Shown here: positions 1-12,238 of the stretch, piece by piece
Numbering within the stretch: position 1 is the first letter of the stretch
Layout: each line of letters opens with the position of its first letter
DNA from: Microbacterium sp. Se63.02b
Lineage (GTDB): Bacteria; Actinomycetota; Actinomycetes; Actinomycetales; Microbacteriaceae
Length of the DNA: 64,000 nt
Direction: 5' to 3'
Assembly (NCBI RefSeq): GCF_014171575.1
Contig: NZ_CP050453.1
Coordinates: 1 to 64,000, forward strand
Notes under the pieces: model-generated
Databases searched by the model: none
What the model was told of the DNA's origin: nothing
Seen by the model: the letters and a program-made list of their open reading frames with translations, nothing else
Made by a program: the position numbers and the translations under genes

Positions 1-1392
1 ATGTCATCACCTGCCCAGCCCGACGTCCCGATCTGGACCACGGTGCAGGATCTTCTGGTCGACGACGATCGGGTCACCCCGCAGCTTCAGGGGTTCCTGA
101 GTCTCGCCGTGCCGGCGGGCGTCATGGCGGCGACGCTCTATCTCGAGGTTCCCAACGACCTCACGGCGGCGCAGATCAACAAGCGACTCCGTCTTCCGAT
201 CATGGAGGCGCTCTCACACATCGGCGATGAGGTCACCTCGTACCGGGTCGTGGTGAACCATGAGCTCGCGGAGCAGCCGACAGCGCCGATCGCGGTCGGT
301 GACTTCGGACGCCAGGAACCGACACGCATCGAATCGCCGATGGAGCAGCCGACGCAGCTGCGGCACGAATCACGCTTGAACCCGAAGTACACCTTCGACA
401 ACTTCGTCATCGGCCAGTCCAACCGCTTCGCGCATGCCGCAGCGGTCGCGGTCGCCGAGGCACCGGCCAAGGCATACAACCCGTTGTTCATCTACGGCGA
501 CTCGGGCCTCGGTAAGACGCACCTCCTGCACGCCATCGGCGACTACGCGCAGTCCCTCTATGCCGGGGTCAAGGTTCGCTACGTCTCGAGTGAGGAGTTC
601 ACGAACGACTTCATCAACTCGATCGCGAACAACCGCGGCGCGGCGTTCCAGGCCAGGTACCGCGACGTCGACATCCTCCTGATCGACGACATCCAATTCC
701 TCCAAGGGCGCGCCGAGACCCAGGAAGCCTTCTTCCACACGTTCAACACGCTTCACGATCACAACAAGCAGGTCGTGATCACGAGCGATGTGGCCCCCAA
801 GCACCTCACGGGGTTCGAGGATCGGATGCGGAGCCGCTTCGAGTGGGGTCTCATCACCGACGTTCAGGCACCCGACCTCGAGACCCGCATCGCCATCCTC
901 CGCAAGAAGGCCCAGAGCGAAGCACTCCACATCCCGGATGAAGTTCTGGAGTACATCGCGACGGTGGTCTCGTCGAACATCCGTGAACTCGAGGGTGCGC
1001 TCATCCGCGTCTCGGCGTTCGCCAGTCTCAACCGCTCTGCGCTCGACATCTCGCTCGCCCAGACCGTGCTCCGCGACATCATCGACACGGCGGAAGACAA
1101 CATCATCTCGCCGACCGACATCATCACGGCGACCGCGCAGTACTTCAAGCTCACCGTCGACGACCTGTACGGCTCGAGCCGGTCGCAGCAGATCGCGACC
1201 GCCCGACAGATCGCGATGTACCTGTGCCGGGAGCGCACGAGTCTGTCGTTGCCGAAGATCGGCCAGCTCTTCGGCAATCGCGACCACACGACGGTCATGT
1301 ACGCGTACAAGAAGATCAGCGAGCTCATGAAGGAGCGGCGTTCGATCTACAACCAGGTCACCGAGATCACGACGCAGCTCGGTCGTCGCTGA
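1..1392 (+). CDS. dnaA: Chromosomal replication initiator protein DnaA
   Basis: DnaA is the AAA+ ATPase that binds DnaA boxes and melts oriC to start replication. The 463-residue protein has an N-terminal DnaB-contacting domain, a variable linker (about residues 90-125), a Walker A motif GDSGLGKT at 166-173, a Walker B LLIDD at 226-230, and a C-terminal DNA-binding domain with the DnaA signature around RDHTTVMYAYKKI. The length is ordinary for the family. The window starts at the ATG, so its promoter lies outside. A strong terminator follows directly, and the DnaA-box region lies downstream, so the gene sits in its usual place beside the origin. Confidence 0.99.
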   Translation: MSSPAQPDVPIWTTVQDLLVDDDRVTPQLQGFLSLAVPAGVMAATLYLEVPNDLTAAQINKRLRLPIMEALSHIGDEVTSYRVVVNHELAEQPTAPIAVGDFGRQEPTRIESPMEQPTQLRHESRLNPKYTFDNFVIGQSNRFAHAAAVAVAEAPAKAYNPLFIYGDSGLGKTHLLHAIGDYAQSLYAGVKVRYVSSEEFTNDFINSIANNRGAAFQARYRDVDILLIDDIQFLQGRAETQEAFFHTFNTLHDHNKQVVITSDVAPKHLTGFEDRMRSRFEWGLITDVQAPDLETRIAILRKKAQSEALHIPDEVLEYIATVVSSNIRELEGALIRVSAFASLNRSALDISLAQTVLRDIIDTAEDNIISPTDIITATAQYFKLTVDDLYGSSRSQQIATARQIAMYLCRERTSLSLPKIGQLFGNRDHTTVMYAYKKISELMKERRSIYNQVTEITTQLGRR

Positions 1393-1412
1393 GTCCGCAC
1401 CGTCTCCGCCGA

Positions 1413-1460
1413 GGGGGCACACCGCATCCGGATGAGGAGCGGTGTGCCCCCCTCTTCTTG
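1413..1460 (+). terminator. Rho-independent terminator of dnaA
   Basis: Perfect 13-bp arms (1413-1425 and 1439-1451) around a 13-nt loop, followed by a pyrimidine-rich CCTCTTCTTGT tract. It lies 21 nt after the dnaA stop. Confidence 0.85.
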
Positions 1461-1499
1461 TACTTGACACCGCTCAGGTGCAACCGATAAATGCCTCTA

Positions 1500-1735
1500 T
1501 GCACATGTGGATAACTTGTGGATGAGAGCGCTCCGGATCGGGACGAATGTGGGCCGATCGGTGGAACCTGTGGATAACTCGGGGTTCGGCACCAGGCCCC
1601 AAAAACGGTGGAACCCGCGGTTTCCTCAGGGATTCCACAACTGACAGCCGTGTAGTTCCCTACTCGCTCTTGATATCCACCGAGTTATCCACAGTATCCA
1701 CAGCTGTTAACACTGTTAAGGAGTTAACCCATTCA
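1500..1735. other. oriC: Replication origin oriC, DnaA-box cluster
   Basis: The 498-nt dnaA-dnaN gap has no credible gene and holds a cluster of DnaA boxes. Exact TTATCCACA matches are at 1506-1514 (minus), 1569-1577 (minus) and 1685-1693 (plus). Near matches are at 1517-1525 (minus) and 1694-1702 (GTATCCACA, directly abutting the previous one). An AT-rich stretch with three GTTAA-type motifs follows at about 1703-1730 and could be the unwinding element. The position between dnaA and dnaN is the standard actinobacterial oriC. The exact limits are my estimate. Confidence 0.9.
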
Positions 1736-1890
1736 AGGCGCGATCCGATCACCAGACGGTGGGGAGAACCGTCGGAGGGACGACAAGAAGCTCGGCGTAG
1801 GGATACGCGGGAGTGTGGGGCTAGCATGGGAAGCCCTGCACCGGCAGGAACGACGACAACGCGTCACAGATCGACGACAAGGGAGCACCC

Positions 1891-3033
1891 GTGAGGTTTC
1901 AGGTCAACCGCGATGTCTTCAGCGAGGCTGTCTCGTTCGTCGTCAAGCTTCTGCCCCAGCGCAATCCGCAGCCGATCCTCGCCGGAGTCCTGATCGAGGC
2001 AGACGGCTCCGGACTCACGCTCTCGGCCTTCGACTACGAAGCGTCTGCTCGCACCACGATCGAAGCCACCGTCGACACCCCGGGCACAATCCTCGTGCAC
2101 GGTCGACTGCTCTCCGACATCGCCAGCCGGCTGCCGAATGCGCCGATCGAGATCGCCGTCGAGGAAGACGGCGGTATCGCCGTGACCTGTGGCTCCGCCC
2201 GATTCACCCTCGCTGCCATGCCGGTCGAGGAATACCCGTCGATCCCCGAGGTCACCGGGTCATCCGGCGTCGTCCCGGCCGATGACTTCGGCACCGCGAT
2301 CGCCCAGGTCGGATTCGCGGCGTCCCGCGACGACGTCACGCCTGTGCTCACCGGTGTCCAGCTCGAGGTCTCGGGTCACAACCTGAGCCTGGTCGCCACC
2401 GACCGGTACCGTGTCTCGCTCCGAGACGTCCCATGGGACGGAGAGTCGGTCGAAGCGACCGCTCTGGTTCCGGCTCGCACCCTGCTCGAGGTCGGTAAGA
2501 CGTTCGGTCATGCCGGCACTATCCAGGTCGCGTTCTCCGGAGCGGGTGACCGCGAGATCATCGCATTCACCGCAGGCAACAAGACAGTGACGTCGCTGCT
2601 CATCAAGGGCAACTTCCCGCCGGTGAGGCGTCTGTTCCCGGAGCAGACCGACCACTACGCCGTCGTCAACACCGCCGATCTCATCGAAGCGGTTCGCCGC
2701 GTCTCTCTCGTGCTCGACCGCGCTGCTCCGCTGCGTTTCACCTTCTCGAACGACAGCGTGACGATGGATGCCTCCGGCAGCGAGCATGCACGGGCCTCCG
2801 AGTCGGTCGATGCGATCCTCTCCGGTGGCGACGAAGTCACTCTGGGCCTCAACCCCCAGTACCTGATCGAGGCTCTGGGTGCGGTGAAGAGCGAGTTCGT
2901 GCGGGTGACGTTCACCTCGAGCGACAACGCCAACAAGCTCAGCCCGGTCCTCATCACGAGCCAGACCTCTGTCGATCAGGCAGGTCTGGATTCGTTCAAG
3001 TACCTGCTTCAGCCCAACCTCCTCCTTCGCTGA
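1891..3033 (+). CDS. dnaN: DNA polymerase III beta subunit (sliding clamp)
   Basis: DnaN forms the ring-shaped dimer that tethers DNA polymerase III to DNA and recruits other proteins, including NucS (encoded at 54 kb). The 380-residue product has the three repeated clamp domains expected for the family and its usual length. The GTG start is preceded by a good ribosome site (AAGGGAG). It lies downstream of oriC and upstream of recF, the canonical order. Confidence 0.98.
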   Translation: MRFQVNRDVFSEAVSFVVKLLPQRNPQPILAGVLIEADGSGLTLSAFDYEASARTTIEATVDTPGTILVHGRLLSDIASRLPNAPIEIAVEEDGGIAVTCGSARFTLAAMPVEEYPSIPEVTGSSGVVPADDFGTAIAQVGFAASRDDVTPVLTGVQLEVSGHNLSLVATDRYRVSLRDVPWDGESVEATALVPARTLLEVGKTFGHAGTIQVAFSGAGDREIIAFTAGNKTVTSLLIKGNFPPVRRLFPEQTDHYAVVNTADLIEAVRRVSLVLDRAAPLRFTFSNDSVTMDASGSEHARASESVDAILSGGDEVTLGLNPQYLIEALGAVKSEFVRVTFTSSDNANKLSPVLITSQTSVDQAGLDSFKYLLQPNLLLR

Positions 3034-3241
3034 TCCCTCACTCCCCGTCATACCCGAACGTCCCCGGATCAGCCAGTAAGACGATCCACGGAACCGTCGC
3101 AGGTGACGATGCTCCCGGAGCGAGCATCGGGAGGGGCCCCATGAAGTGGGAGGGAACCCGCTCTGCGAGCGAAGGGTGCGTCTTCACCTGCGACCCACAA
3201 GCACCAAAACCGAGAAGAAATCCCGTGTCAGACCCCGAAGG

Positions 3242-3247
3242 TAGGCT
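3242..3247 (+). promoter_or_regulatory. -10 box of recF, leaderless type
   Basis: TAGGCT ends exactly 6 nt before the recF GTG and no Shine-Dalgarno sequence lies between, so transcription should begin at the start codon. The 220-nt dnaN-recF gap otherwise shows no gene. Confidence 0.5.
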
Positions 3248-3253
3248 GGCTCC

Positions 3254-4471
3254 GTGATTGTGGAGCACCTGAGTCTGGTCGATTTCCGCAATTACGCGAC
3301 CGCCGAACTCTCACTTCACCGCGGACCGAACGTGCTCGTCGGGCGCAATGGGCAGGGCAAGACGAATCTGGCCGAAGCCGTCGTCTTCCTCGCGACTCTC
3401 GGCTCGCACCGCGTGTCGTCCGACGCTCCGCTGGTGCGCGATGGCCAGGAGTTCGCCGTCATCCGTGCCCGGCTGTCGCATGGCGAACGTCGCGTCCTCG
3501 CCGAGGTGCAGGTGAATCGGCAAGGTTCGAACAAAGCACGAATCAACGGCGCCCCTTCGAAACCCAACGAACTGCCCCGCTACGCGCACGTCGTTCTCTT
3601 CGCCCCGGAGGATCTGCAGATCGTGCGGGGCGACCCGTCTGCACGCCGCAGGTTCAGTGACCAGCTGCTGATACAGCGCACCCCGCGGATGGCAGCGGTG
3701 CTCGGCGACTACGACCGTGTGCTCAAACAGCGAAACGCACTTCTCAAGTCCGCACGGGCGCGCGGTGTCCGGGGCGAGGGACTGAGCACCCTCGACGTCT
3801 GGGATGACAAGCTCGTGGCCCTCGGGTCCGAGATCATCACGGCACGACAGCGACTCGCGACCGATCTGCAGCAGCCGGTGGCCGACGCCTACGAGGCCAT
3901 CGCCGGAGCCGACCATAGGCCTCGACTCGAATGGGCGCTGTCGGTCGATGGGGGAGATCCGGAAGAAGAAGACGGTGTCGTCGACGACGCCGAGGCCGCA
4001 CCGGTCGGAGACACGGCCCGGATCGCCGAGATGTTCCGTGCGTCGCTCGCTGCGAAGCGATCGAACGAACTCGATCGTGGGCTCACCCTCACCGGACCCC
4101 ACCGCGACGACCTCGTGCTGCGGGTGCGCGATCTTCCCGTGAAGGGCTACGCATCTCACGGCGAGTCCTGGTCCGTCGCCCTCGCACTGCGGCTCGCTTC
4201 GGCCGAATTGTTGCGGAGCGAGTCGCCCGCGGGCGATCCCGTGCTCATTCTCGACGATGTGTTCGCAGAACTCGATGCCGACCGCCGTCAGAGGCTCGCG
4301 GGTTTGACAGCAGGATACGAGCAGGTGGTGGTCACCGCTGCGGTGGAGGAGGATATCCCTGCGGTGCTGCATGCGCATGTGGTCCACATCAGCGCCGGGA
4401 CCATCAGCGATGACCGGGCGGTCCGGCACGCACACGGATCCAGCGAGAGTGAGGCGGGTGACGATGAGTGA
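3254..4471 (+). CDS. recF: DNA replication and repair protein RecF
   Basis: RecF is an SMC-like ATPase that helps load RecA at single-strand gaps. The 405-residue protein has the N-terminal Walker A GRNGQGKTN at residues 30-38. Its C-terminal half carries the ABC signature region (SHGESWSVALALR) and the Walker B LILDDVFAELD. The GTG start is supported by a -10 box 6 nt upstream. The stop overlaps the next start by 8 nt (ATGAGTGA), which implies translational coupling. Confidence 0.97.
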   Translation: MIVEHLSLVDFRNYATAELSLHRGPNVLVGRNGQGKTNLAEAVVFLATLGSHRVSSDAPLVRDGQEFAVIRARLSHGERRVLAEVQVNRQGSNKARINGAPSKPNELPRYAHVVLFAPEDLQIVRGDPSARRRFSDQLLIQRTPRMAAVLGDYDRVLKQRNALLKSARARGVRGEGLSTLDVWDDKLVALGSEIITARQRLATDLQQPVADAYEAIAGADHRPRLEWALSVDGGDPEEEDGVVDDAEAAPVGDTARIAEMFRASLAAKRSNELDRGLTLTGPHRDDLVLRVRDLPVKGYASHGESWSVALALRLASAELLRSESPAGDPVLILDDVFAELDADRRQRLAGLTAGYEQVVVTAAVEEDIPAVLHAHVVHISAGTISDDRAVRHAHGSSESEAGDDE

Positions 4472-4967
4472 CGCGGTTCCGGCTCCCGCAGCCGAGGTCC
4501 CGGAGACGGTCGCCACCTACCTGCGCCTGCGTGGCCTCAAGCCGAGTTCCACGAGCTGGAAGCGCAAACGCCGTATCGCCGTCGACGATGACAACGCGCC
4601 GTTCACACCAGGGCGGGATCCGGGAATGCTCGGTGACATCCTCGATCGGCTGACCCGCGACTCCGGATGGCAGACCACCCTCGCTCGCGAAGACCTCGTG
4701 CGGCAATGGGCCGATCTCGCCGGCGCCGACACCGCGAAGCACTCCGAACCTGTCTCTCTCGAGCGTGGATTGCTCACCGTGAAGTGCGATTCGACGGCAT
4801 GGGCGAAGAACCTCCAATTCATGCGAGCCACGATTCTCACCGAGATCGGTCGACGGTATCCCGACGCGGGCGTCGAGAACCTCCGCTTCATCGGCCCGGA
4901 CGTCCCCTCTTGGAAATGGGGTCCCAGAGCCGTTCCAGGACGGGGCCCGCGCGATACCTACGGGTAG
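4464..4967 (+). CDS. DUF721/DciA-like protein
   Basis: A 167-residue protein of the DUF721 family. Members of this family include DciA, which promotes loading or function of the replicative helicase in bacteria that lack DnaC. The conserved core (about residues 65-150, including VRQWADLAG and LTVKCDSTAWAKNLQ) is followed by a short Pro/Gly-rich tail. The start at 4464 is chosen because it overlaps the recF stop; a longer upstream reading would lie inside recF. It sits between recF and gyrB as in most actinobacteria. The helicase-loading role is inferred from the family. Confidence 0.9.
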   Translation: MSDAVPAPAAEVPETVATYLRLRGLKPSSTSWKRKRRIAVDDDNAPFTPGRDPGMLGDILDRLTRDSGWQTTLAREDLVRQWADLAGADTAKHSEPVSLERGLLTVKCDSTAWAKNLQFMRATILTEIGRRYPDAGVENLRFIGPDVPSWKWGPRAVPGRGPRDTYG

Positions 4968-5061
4968 GGCACCGTGCAAGGGGTCTGAAACGCTCAGAGG
5001 GCCACACGCGGCCGTTGAGCGGCATTTCCCGACGAAACCCCGCTAGAATGGGAGTTCGTGA

Positions 5062-7155
<2,094 letters not shown>

Positions 7156-7199
7156 CGCCCCGCGGGCTCAGACCAGATGTGTGACAGAGAGATTGACTT

Positions 7200-9755
7200 A
7201 TGACTGACGAAGAACGCACCGAGCCGGAACACGAACACGGCAAGATCGACCAGGTCGACCTGCAGTTCGAGATGCAGCGCAGTTACCTCGACTACGCGAT
7301 GGCCGTCATCGTGGGCCGCGCCCTTCCGGACGTGCGCGACGGACTCAAGCCGGTGCACCGCCGTGTCATCTACGGCATGTACGACGGCGGCTTCCGACCG
7401 GACAAGTCGTTCTCGAAGTGCGCTCGCGTGGTCGGCGAGGTCATGGGGCAGTACCACCCTCATGGCGACTCTGCGATCTACGATGCGCTCGTCCGCCTGG
7501 TGCAGCCGTGGTCGTTGCGCTACCCGCTGGCTCTCGGCCAGGGCAACTTCGGCTCCCCCGGCAACATGGGCGCCGCAGCCCCGCGATACACCGAGACCAA
7601 GATGGCTCCGCTCGCGCTCGAGATGGTGCGCGACATCGAAGAAGACACCGTCGACTTCACCGACAACTACGACGGTCAGACGCAGGAACCGACGGTCCTC
7701 CCGGCACGCTTCCCGAACCTGCTCGTCAACGGATCGGTCGGCATCGCGGTCGGCATGGCCACGAACATCCCGCCGCACAACCTGCGAGAGGTCTCGGATG
7801 CGGCGCTCTGGGCGCTCGACAACCCCGGCCTCCCCCGCGAGGAGCTGCTCGACGGCCTGATCCAGCGGGTGCCGGGGCCGGACTTCCCGACCGGTGCCCA
7901 GATCCTCGGAACCAAGGGCATCCACGAGGCGTATCGCACCGGACGCGGCTCGATCACGATGCGCGCGGTCGTCAACGTCGAAGAGATCCAGGGACGCACC
8001 TGCCTCGTCATCACCGAGTTGCCGTATCAGGTCAACCCCGACAACGTCGCGGTCAAGATCGGCGACCTCGCCCGCGACGGCAAGATCACGGGTATCGCCG
8101 ACATCCGCGACGAGTCGTCCGACCGCACCGGTCAGCGTCTCGTGGTCGTGCTCAAGCGCGACGCGGTCGCGAAGGTCGTGCTGAACAACCTGTACAAGCA
8201 CACCCAGCTGCAGGAGAACTTCGGCGCGAACATGCTCGCGATCGTCGACGGCGTTCCGCGCACGCTCGCCATCGACGGCTTCATCTCGCACTGGATCGCC
8301 CACCAGATCGATGTGATCGTCCGGCGCACGGAGTTCCGTCTGCGCGAGGCCGAGAAGCGCATGCACATCCTGCGCGGATACCTGAAGGCGCTCGACGCGC
8401 TCGACGAGGTCATCGCGCTCATCCGTCGTTCGCAGACCACGGCAGATGCCAACGAAGGGCTCCAGACGCTCCTCGACATCGATGAGATCCAGGCTGATGC
8501 GATCCTGCAGATGCAGCTTCGACGCCTCGCCGCCCTCGAACGTCAGAAGATCATCGACCAGGCGAACGAGCTCGAAGCCCAGATCACCGACTACAAGGCG
8601 ATCCTCGCCGACGAGGGTCGTCAGCGCACGATCATCCGCGAAGAGCTGACCGGCATCGTCGAGCGCTTCGGCGACGAGCGGCGCACGCACATCCTGCACG
8701 GATTCGACGGCGACGTGTCGATGGAAGACCTGATCGCCGAGGAGGAGATGGTCGTCACCGTCACGCGTGAGGGATACATCAAGCGCACGCGCAGCGACAA
8801 CTACCGCTCTCAGCATCGCGGTGGCAAGGGCGTCAAGGGTGCCCAGCTGCGTGCGAACGACATCGTCGAGCACTTCTTCGTGACGACGACGCACCACTGG
8901 CTGCTGTTCTTCACAGACAAGGGCCGCGTCTACCGCGCGAAGACCTATGAGGTCCCGGAAGCCGGCCGCGATGCGAAGGGCATGCACGTCGCCAACCTGC
9001 TTGCTCTGCAGCCCGACGAGAGCATCGCCCAGGTGCTCGACATCCGCGACTACAAGGTCGCCGACTACCTCGTGCTGGCGACGCGCGAGGGCCTGGTCAA
9101 GAAGACACGGCTCGACAACTACGACACCAACCGTCAGGGCGGCGTCATCGCGATCCGTCTCAACGACGAGGACGAGCTGGTCAGCGCCCTGCTGGTGAAC
9201 GCCGAAGACGACATCCTCCTGATCAGCCGTCGCGGCATGTCGGTGCGCTTCGAAGCCACCGATGAGGCCCTGCGTCCGATGGGCCGGGCGACGGCCGGTG
9301 TCCGGGGCATGAAGTTCAAGATCGACGAGGACTGCCTGCTCTCGGCATCCGTCGCCGCACCAGGTAAGTTCGTCTTCGTCGTCACCGACGGAGGGTACGC
9401 GAAGCGCACGGCGGTCGAGGAATATCGCGTCCAGGGCCGCGGCGGAACGGGCATCAAGGTCGCGAAACTGAACGACGATCGAGGCACTCTCGCGGGCGGT
9501 CTGATCGTCTCGGAGGACGACGAGGTCTTGGTGGTTCTGTCCAGCGGCAAGGTGGTACGCTCTGCCGTGGCCGAGGTCCCCGCCAAGGGTCGAGACACCA
9601 TGGGAGTGGTGTTCGCCCGGACGACCGAGGCCGATCGCATCCTCGCCATCGCCCGTAATGGCGAGCGTGGCCTCGCAGACGAAGAGGCGGATGCGGAGGA
9701 TGCCGACCCCCAGGCGCCTGAGACGACAGAGACCCCCGAGGATACAGACGCATGA
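7200..9755 (+). CDS. gyrA: DNA gyrase subunit A
   Basis: GyrA carries the DNA-cleaving tyrosine and the DNA-wrapping beta-pinwheel. The 851-residue protein has the catalytic Tyr130 in AAPRYTETK and a GyrA-box-like QHRGGKG at about residue 540 that marks the start of the C-terminal wrapping domain; six blade-type repeats follow. The quinolone region retains Ser91 and Asp95 (HGDSAIYD), the residues associated with drug sensitivity in most bacteria. The acidic tail is typical of actinobacteria. Its stop overlaps the next gene's start (ATGA). Confidence 0.99.
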   Translation: MTDEERTEPEHEHGKIDQVDLQFEMQRSYLDYAMAVIVGRALPDVRDGLKPVHRRVIYGMYDGGFRPDKSFSKCARVVGEVMGQYHPHGDSAIYDALVRLVQPWSLRYPLALGQGNFGSPGNMGAAAPRYTETKMAPLALEMVRDIEEDTVDFTDNYDGQTQEPTVLPARFPNLLVNGSVGIAVGMATNIPPHNLREVSDAALWALDNPGLPREELLDGLIQRVPGPDFPTGAQILGTKGIHEAYRTGRGSITMRAVVNVEEIQGRTCLVITELPYQVNPDNVAVKIGDLARDGKITGIADIRDESSDRTGQRLVVVLKRDAVAKVVLNNLYKHTQLQENFGANMLAIVDGVPRTLAIDGFISHWIAHQIDVIVRRTEFRLREAEKRMHILRGYLKALDALDEVIALIRRSQTTADANEGLQTLLDIDEIQADAILQMQLRRLAALERQKIIDQANELEAQITDYKAILADEGRQRTIIREELTGIVERFGDERRTHILHGFDGDVSMEDLIAEEEMVVTVTREGYIKRTRSDNYRSQHRGGKGVKGAQLRANDIVEHFFVTTTHHWLLFFTDKGRVYRAKTYEVPEAGRDAKGMHVANLLALQPDESIAQVLDIRDYKVADYLVLATREGLVKKTRLDNYDTNRQGGVIAIRLNDEDELVSALLVNAEDDILLISRRGMSVRFEATDEALRPMGRATAGVRGMKFKIDEDCLLSASVAAPGKFVFVVTDGGYAKRTAVEEYRVQGRGGTGIKVAKLNDDRGTLAGGLIVSEDDEVLVVLSSGKVVRSAVAEVPAKGRDTMGVVFARTTEADRILAIARNGERGLADEEADAEDADPQAPETTETPEDTDA

Positions 9756-10156
9756 GTACAGTGGCCGACAAGCTGGCGAAGAAGTCGACACGCAAGACAG
9801 GCGGCAAGCAGGTCCGACTCCGTCTGGTCTACGTCGACTTCTGGTCGGCTGTGAAGCTCTCGTTCCTCGGAGCGGTCGCTCTCGCGGTGGTCACCATGGT
9901 GTCGTTCTTCCTCATCTTCCTCGTGCTCCAGGCGACGAATGTGATGAGCACGGCCGAGAGCTTCCTGCTCGGCATCACCGACAACACGTTCGTGCTCTCC
10001 GAGGTCGTCGGTCTGCCGCAGGTCATGGCGTTCGCGGCGGTGGTCGCGATCCTGAACCTGATCGTCTTCACGGTTCTCGGCGCAGTGATCGCCGGAATCT
10101 ACAACCTCGCCGTCAAGGTGACCGGCGGACTGCTCGTCGGCTTCATGTCGAACTGA
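9752..10156 (+). CDS. DUF3566 transmembrane protein
   Basis: A 134-residue membrane protein of the DUF3566 family, found downstream of gyrA in many actinobacteria. It has a basic cytoplasmic N terminus ([11 protein letters not shown]) and two hydrophobic segments at about residues 33-58 and 88-118. It overlaps the gyrA stop by 4 nt, so it is translated with gyrase. The function is not known; co-conservation with gyrA and wall genes suggests an envelope role, but nothing here proves it. Confidence 0.9.
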   Translation: MSTVADKLAKKSTRKTGGKQVRLRLVYVDFWSAVKLSFLGAVALAVVTMVSFFLIFLVLQATNVMSTAESFLLGITDNTFVLSEVVGLPQVMAFAAVVAILNLIVFTVLGAVIAGIYNLAVKVTGGLLVGFMSN

Positions 10157-10175
10157 CCCACGGTTCCTCGAACCG

Positions 10176-10211
10176 GACGAAGGGCGGATGCTGCGGCATC
10201 CGCCCTTCGTC
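10176..10211 (+). terminator. Terminator after the gyrA-DUF3566 unit
   Basis: Perfect 16-bp inverted repeat (10176-10191 and 10196-10211) with a 4-nt loop, located 20 nt after the DUF3566 stop. It ends in CGTCGTC rather than a U tract. Confidence 0.85.
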
Positions 10212-10281
10212 GTCTCCCGGGTAGGGAAAACCCGAAGACGAGAGTCCGGATGACTCGGTGTCGGCTCTGGGTGCCCCGCCG

Positions 10282-10287
10282 TACCTT
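10282..10287 (+). promoter_or_regulatory. -10 box of the histidine-kinase operon
   Basis: TACCTT ends 6 nt before the ATG at 10294. The intervening GGAGAC could also act as a ribosome site, so leaderless and leadered reading are both possible. Confidence 0.35.
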
Positions 10288-10293
10288 GGAGAC

Positions 10294-11562
10294 ATGACCA
10301 CTCAGACTGCGACCCCGGCACCCGCACCCGCGGTGAAGCCGCCGTCGCGCATCTTCCTCACGATCCTGCACCTGGCAGGTCTCGGAGTGCTCGGCGGCGC
10401 CATCTTCGGAATGCTCGCGGGACTCCTCGGTACCGGCCTCGGCCTCCTCTTCGTCGCGGGCGTCGGCCTCGTGCTCCTCGTAGGGCTCGTCTACGCTCTG
10501 TACGGCCTCGGCTGGTTCGAGGTGGCTCGCGTCGGAGCCCTCTACCGCACGCCCATCGCCCCCTTGCAGGTTCAGCGACGGGACCGTCCCGGCTTCGGCG
10601 GCTGGCTCCGCTCTCTCGGGCGCCAGGCGATCGACGGTCGCATGTGGCGCGCCGTCGCCAACTTCGCGATCTCGGCCATCCTCGGTGTTGTCGTCCTCCG
10701 TCTGTTCTGGGGCCTGGTGTGGTCGATCATCATCTCGTTCGCCCCCCTCACGGCCGCGGACGCGGTGATGGGACCCTTCGGCGGCGGAGGCATCCCCGTG
10801 GCATGGGCCCCTCTGGTGGGCATCCTCGGAATCGCCGCCTGCATCGTCGGGATGATCGGTCTCGCCCTGCTGCACCGGACCCTCTCGCTGGCGATCGTGG
10901 TTCGGAGCAGGGAGACGGAGCTCACCGAGCGGGTCCGCACCTCCTCCGCTCAGCGGGAAGGCGCGGTGCGCGCCGCCGACGTGGAGCGCACCCGCATCGA
11001 GCGGGACCTCCATGACGGGGTCCAGCCTCGGCTCGTGTCGGTCGGCATGACCCTCGGCCTCGCCCAGCAGAAGATCGACAGCGACCCGGAGACCGCGAAG
11101 GAGCTGATCAACGAGGCGCACACCTCGACGAAGGCAGCCATCACCGAGCTGCGGCAGCTCGCGCGCGGCATCCACGCCTCGGTGCTCGACGATCGCGGCC
11201 TCGACGCGGCCCTCTCCGCCCTGGCCGGACGCTCGCACATCCCCGTGCACCTCGACGTGCGCATGGACGGGCGGTGCAGCCGCGAGGCCGAAGCGGCGGT
11301 GTACTTCTCGATCGCCGAGTCGCTGACGAACGCGGCGAAGCACTCCCGAGCCAGCGAGGCGCGGGTCATCGTGCGACTTCGCGAAGGCAACACGCTCTGG
11401 GCCCGCGTGGAGGACAACGGGATCGGCGGCGCGCAGGTGCAACCGGGAGGCGGCCTCGACGGCATCGCCAACCGCATCCTCGCCGCCGGCGGAACCTTCC
11501 GTCTCGACAGCCCGCAGGGCGGACCGACCAGCCTGGAGGTGACCGTCCCATGCGCATCCTGA
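10294..11562 (+). CDS. Sensor histidine kinase, NarL/DesK type
   Basis: The membrane sensor of a two-component system. The 422-residue protein has two N-terminal transmembrane segments (about residues 18-65) and two more at about 115-190. A HisKA_3 dimerisation domain has the phospho-acceptor His240 in ERDLHDGVQ, and a HATPase_c domain follows with the N box (ESLTNAAKHS) and G box (DNGIGG, GGLDGI). The start at 10294 is preferred over an upstream in-frame start because of the upstream GGAG. It overlaps the response regulator gene, and the DUF4097 gene completes the operon; the signal is unknown. Confidence 0.93.
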   Translation: MTTQTATPAPAPAVKPPSRIFLTILHLAGLGVLGGAIFGMLAGLLGTGLGLLFVAGVGLVLLVGLVYALYGLGWFEVARVGALYRTPIAPLQVQRRDRPGFGGWLRSLGRQAIDGRMWRAVANFAISAILGVVVLRLFWGLVWSIIISFAPLTAADAVMGPFGGGGIPVAWAPLVGILGIAACIVGMIGLALLHRTLSLAIVVRSRETELTERVRTSSAQREGAVRAADVERTRIERDLHDGVQPRLVSVGMTLGLAQQKIDSDPETAKELINEAHTSTKAAITELRQLARGIHASVLDDRGLDAALSALAGRSHIPVHLDVRMDGRCSREAEAAVYFSIAESLTNAAKHSRASEARVIVRLREGNTLWARVEDNGIGGAQVQPGGGLDGIANRILAAGGTFRLDSPQGGPTSLEVTVPCAS

Positions 11563-12238
11563 TCTGCGAGGACTCCGTCCTGTTGCGAGAGGGCCTCGTC
11601 CGTCTTCTCGAAGACGCCGGCCATGAGGTGGTCGCGGCGCTGTCCGACACCGAAGGCCTCGAGGCCGCCGTCGCGGATACCGCGCCCGAGCTCTGCATCC
11701 TGGATGTGCGGCTCCCCCGACGTTCACCGATGAGGGCATCCGCGCGGCGCTGGCACTGAGGTCGACCGATCCTTCGCTCGCGATCCTGGTGCTGTCGCAG
11801 TACGTCGAAGAGCGATACGCCTCGGATCTCATCGCAGCGCAGGGCGGTCCGCTCGGATACCTGCTCAAGGATCGCGTCGCCGACGTCGCGGAGTTCCTCG
11901 CCTCGGTGCAGCGCATCGCGGAGGGCGCGACCGTGCTCGACCCCGAGGTCGTCGCCCAGTTGCTCACGCGACGGAATCGCGACGATCGGATGCTGCGGCT
12001 CACGGAACGCGAACGCACCGTTCTCGCGCTGATCGCCGAGGGGAAGTCGAATCAGGCGATCGCCGGACTGCTGTTCCTCTCGGAGGCCAGCGTCGAGAAG
12101 CACATCACCTCCATCTTCCAGAAGCTGGGCTTCGACCCGGACGAGTCCGGTAACCGCCGCGTGCTCGCCGCGCTCGCCCACATCGAGAACACGGGCGGCA
12201 CGACGCCGCCGACCGGCCAGACAGGAGTGGCACGATGA
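11550..12238 (+). pseudogene. LuxR/NarL response regulator, one frameshift
   Basis: The partner of the upstream kinase. The receiver domain begins LICEDSVLLREG with acceptor Asp in LCILDVRLP. The LuxR helix-turn-helix lies near the C terminus (LTERERTVLALIAEG...SVEKHITSIFQKLGF). The frame breaks at a C5 run (11714-11718). One extra C restores LPPTFTDEGIRAALALRS and a product of about 229 residues, so I regard this as a sequencing error rather than a dead gene. The gene starts inside the kinase and its end overlaps DUF4097 (ATGA). Its likely target is its own operon, by analogy with similar systems. Confidence 0.88.

Noticed and set aside
5015..5049. gyrB promoter from TTGAGC and TAGAAT
   Set aside because: The spacer would be 23 nt, too long for a normal promoter, so I did not annotate it.
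11700..11730. Programmed frameshifting in the response regulator and the other broken genes
   Set aside because: No slippery heptamer with downstream structure is evident, and the same kind of break occurs in 16 unrelated genes, so an error pattern is the simpler explanation.
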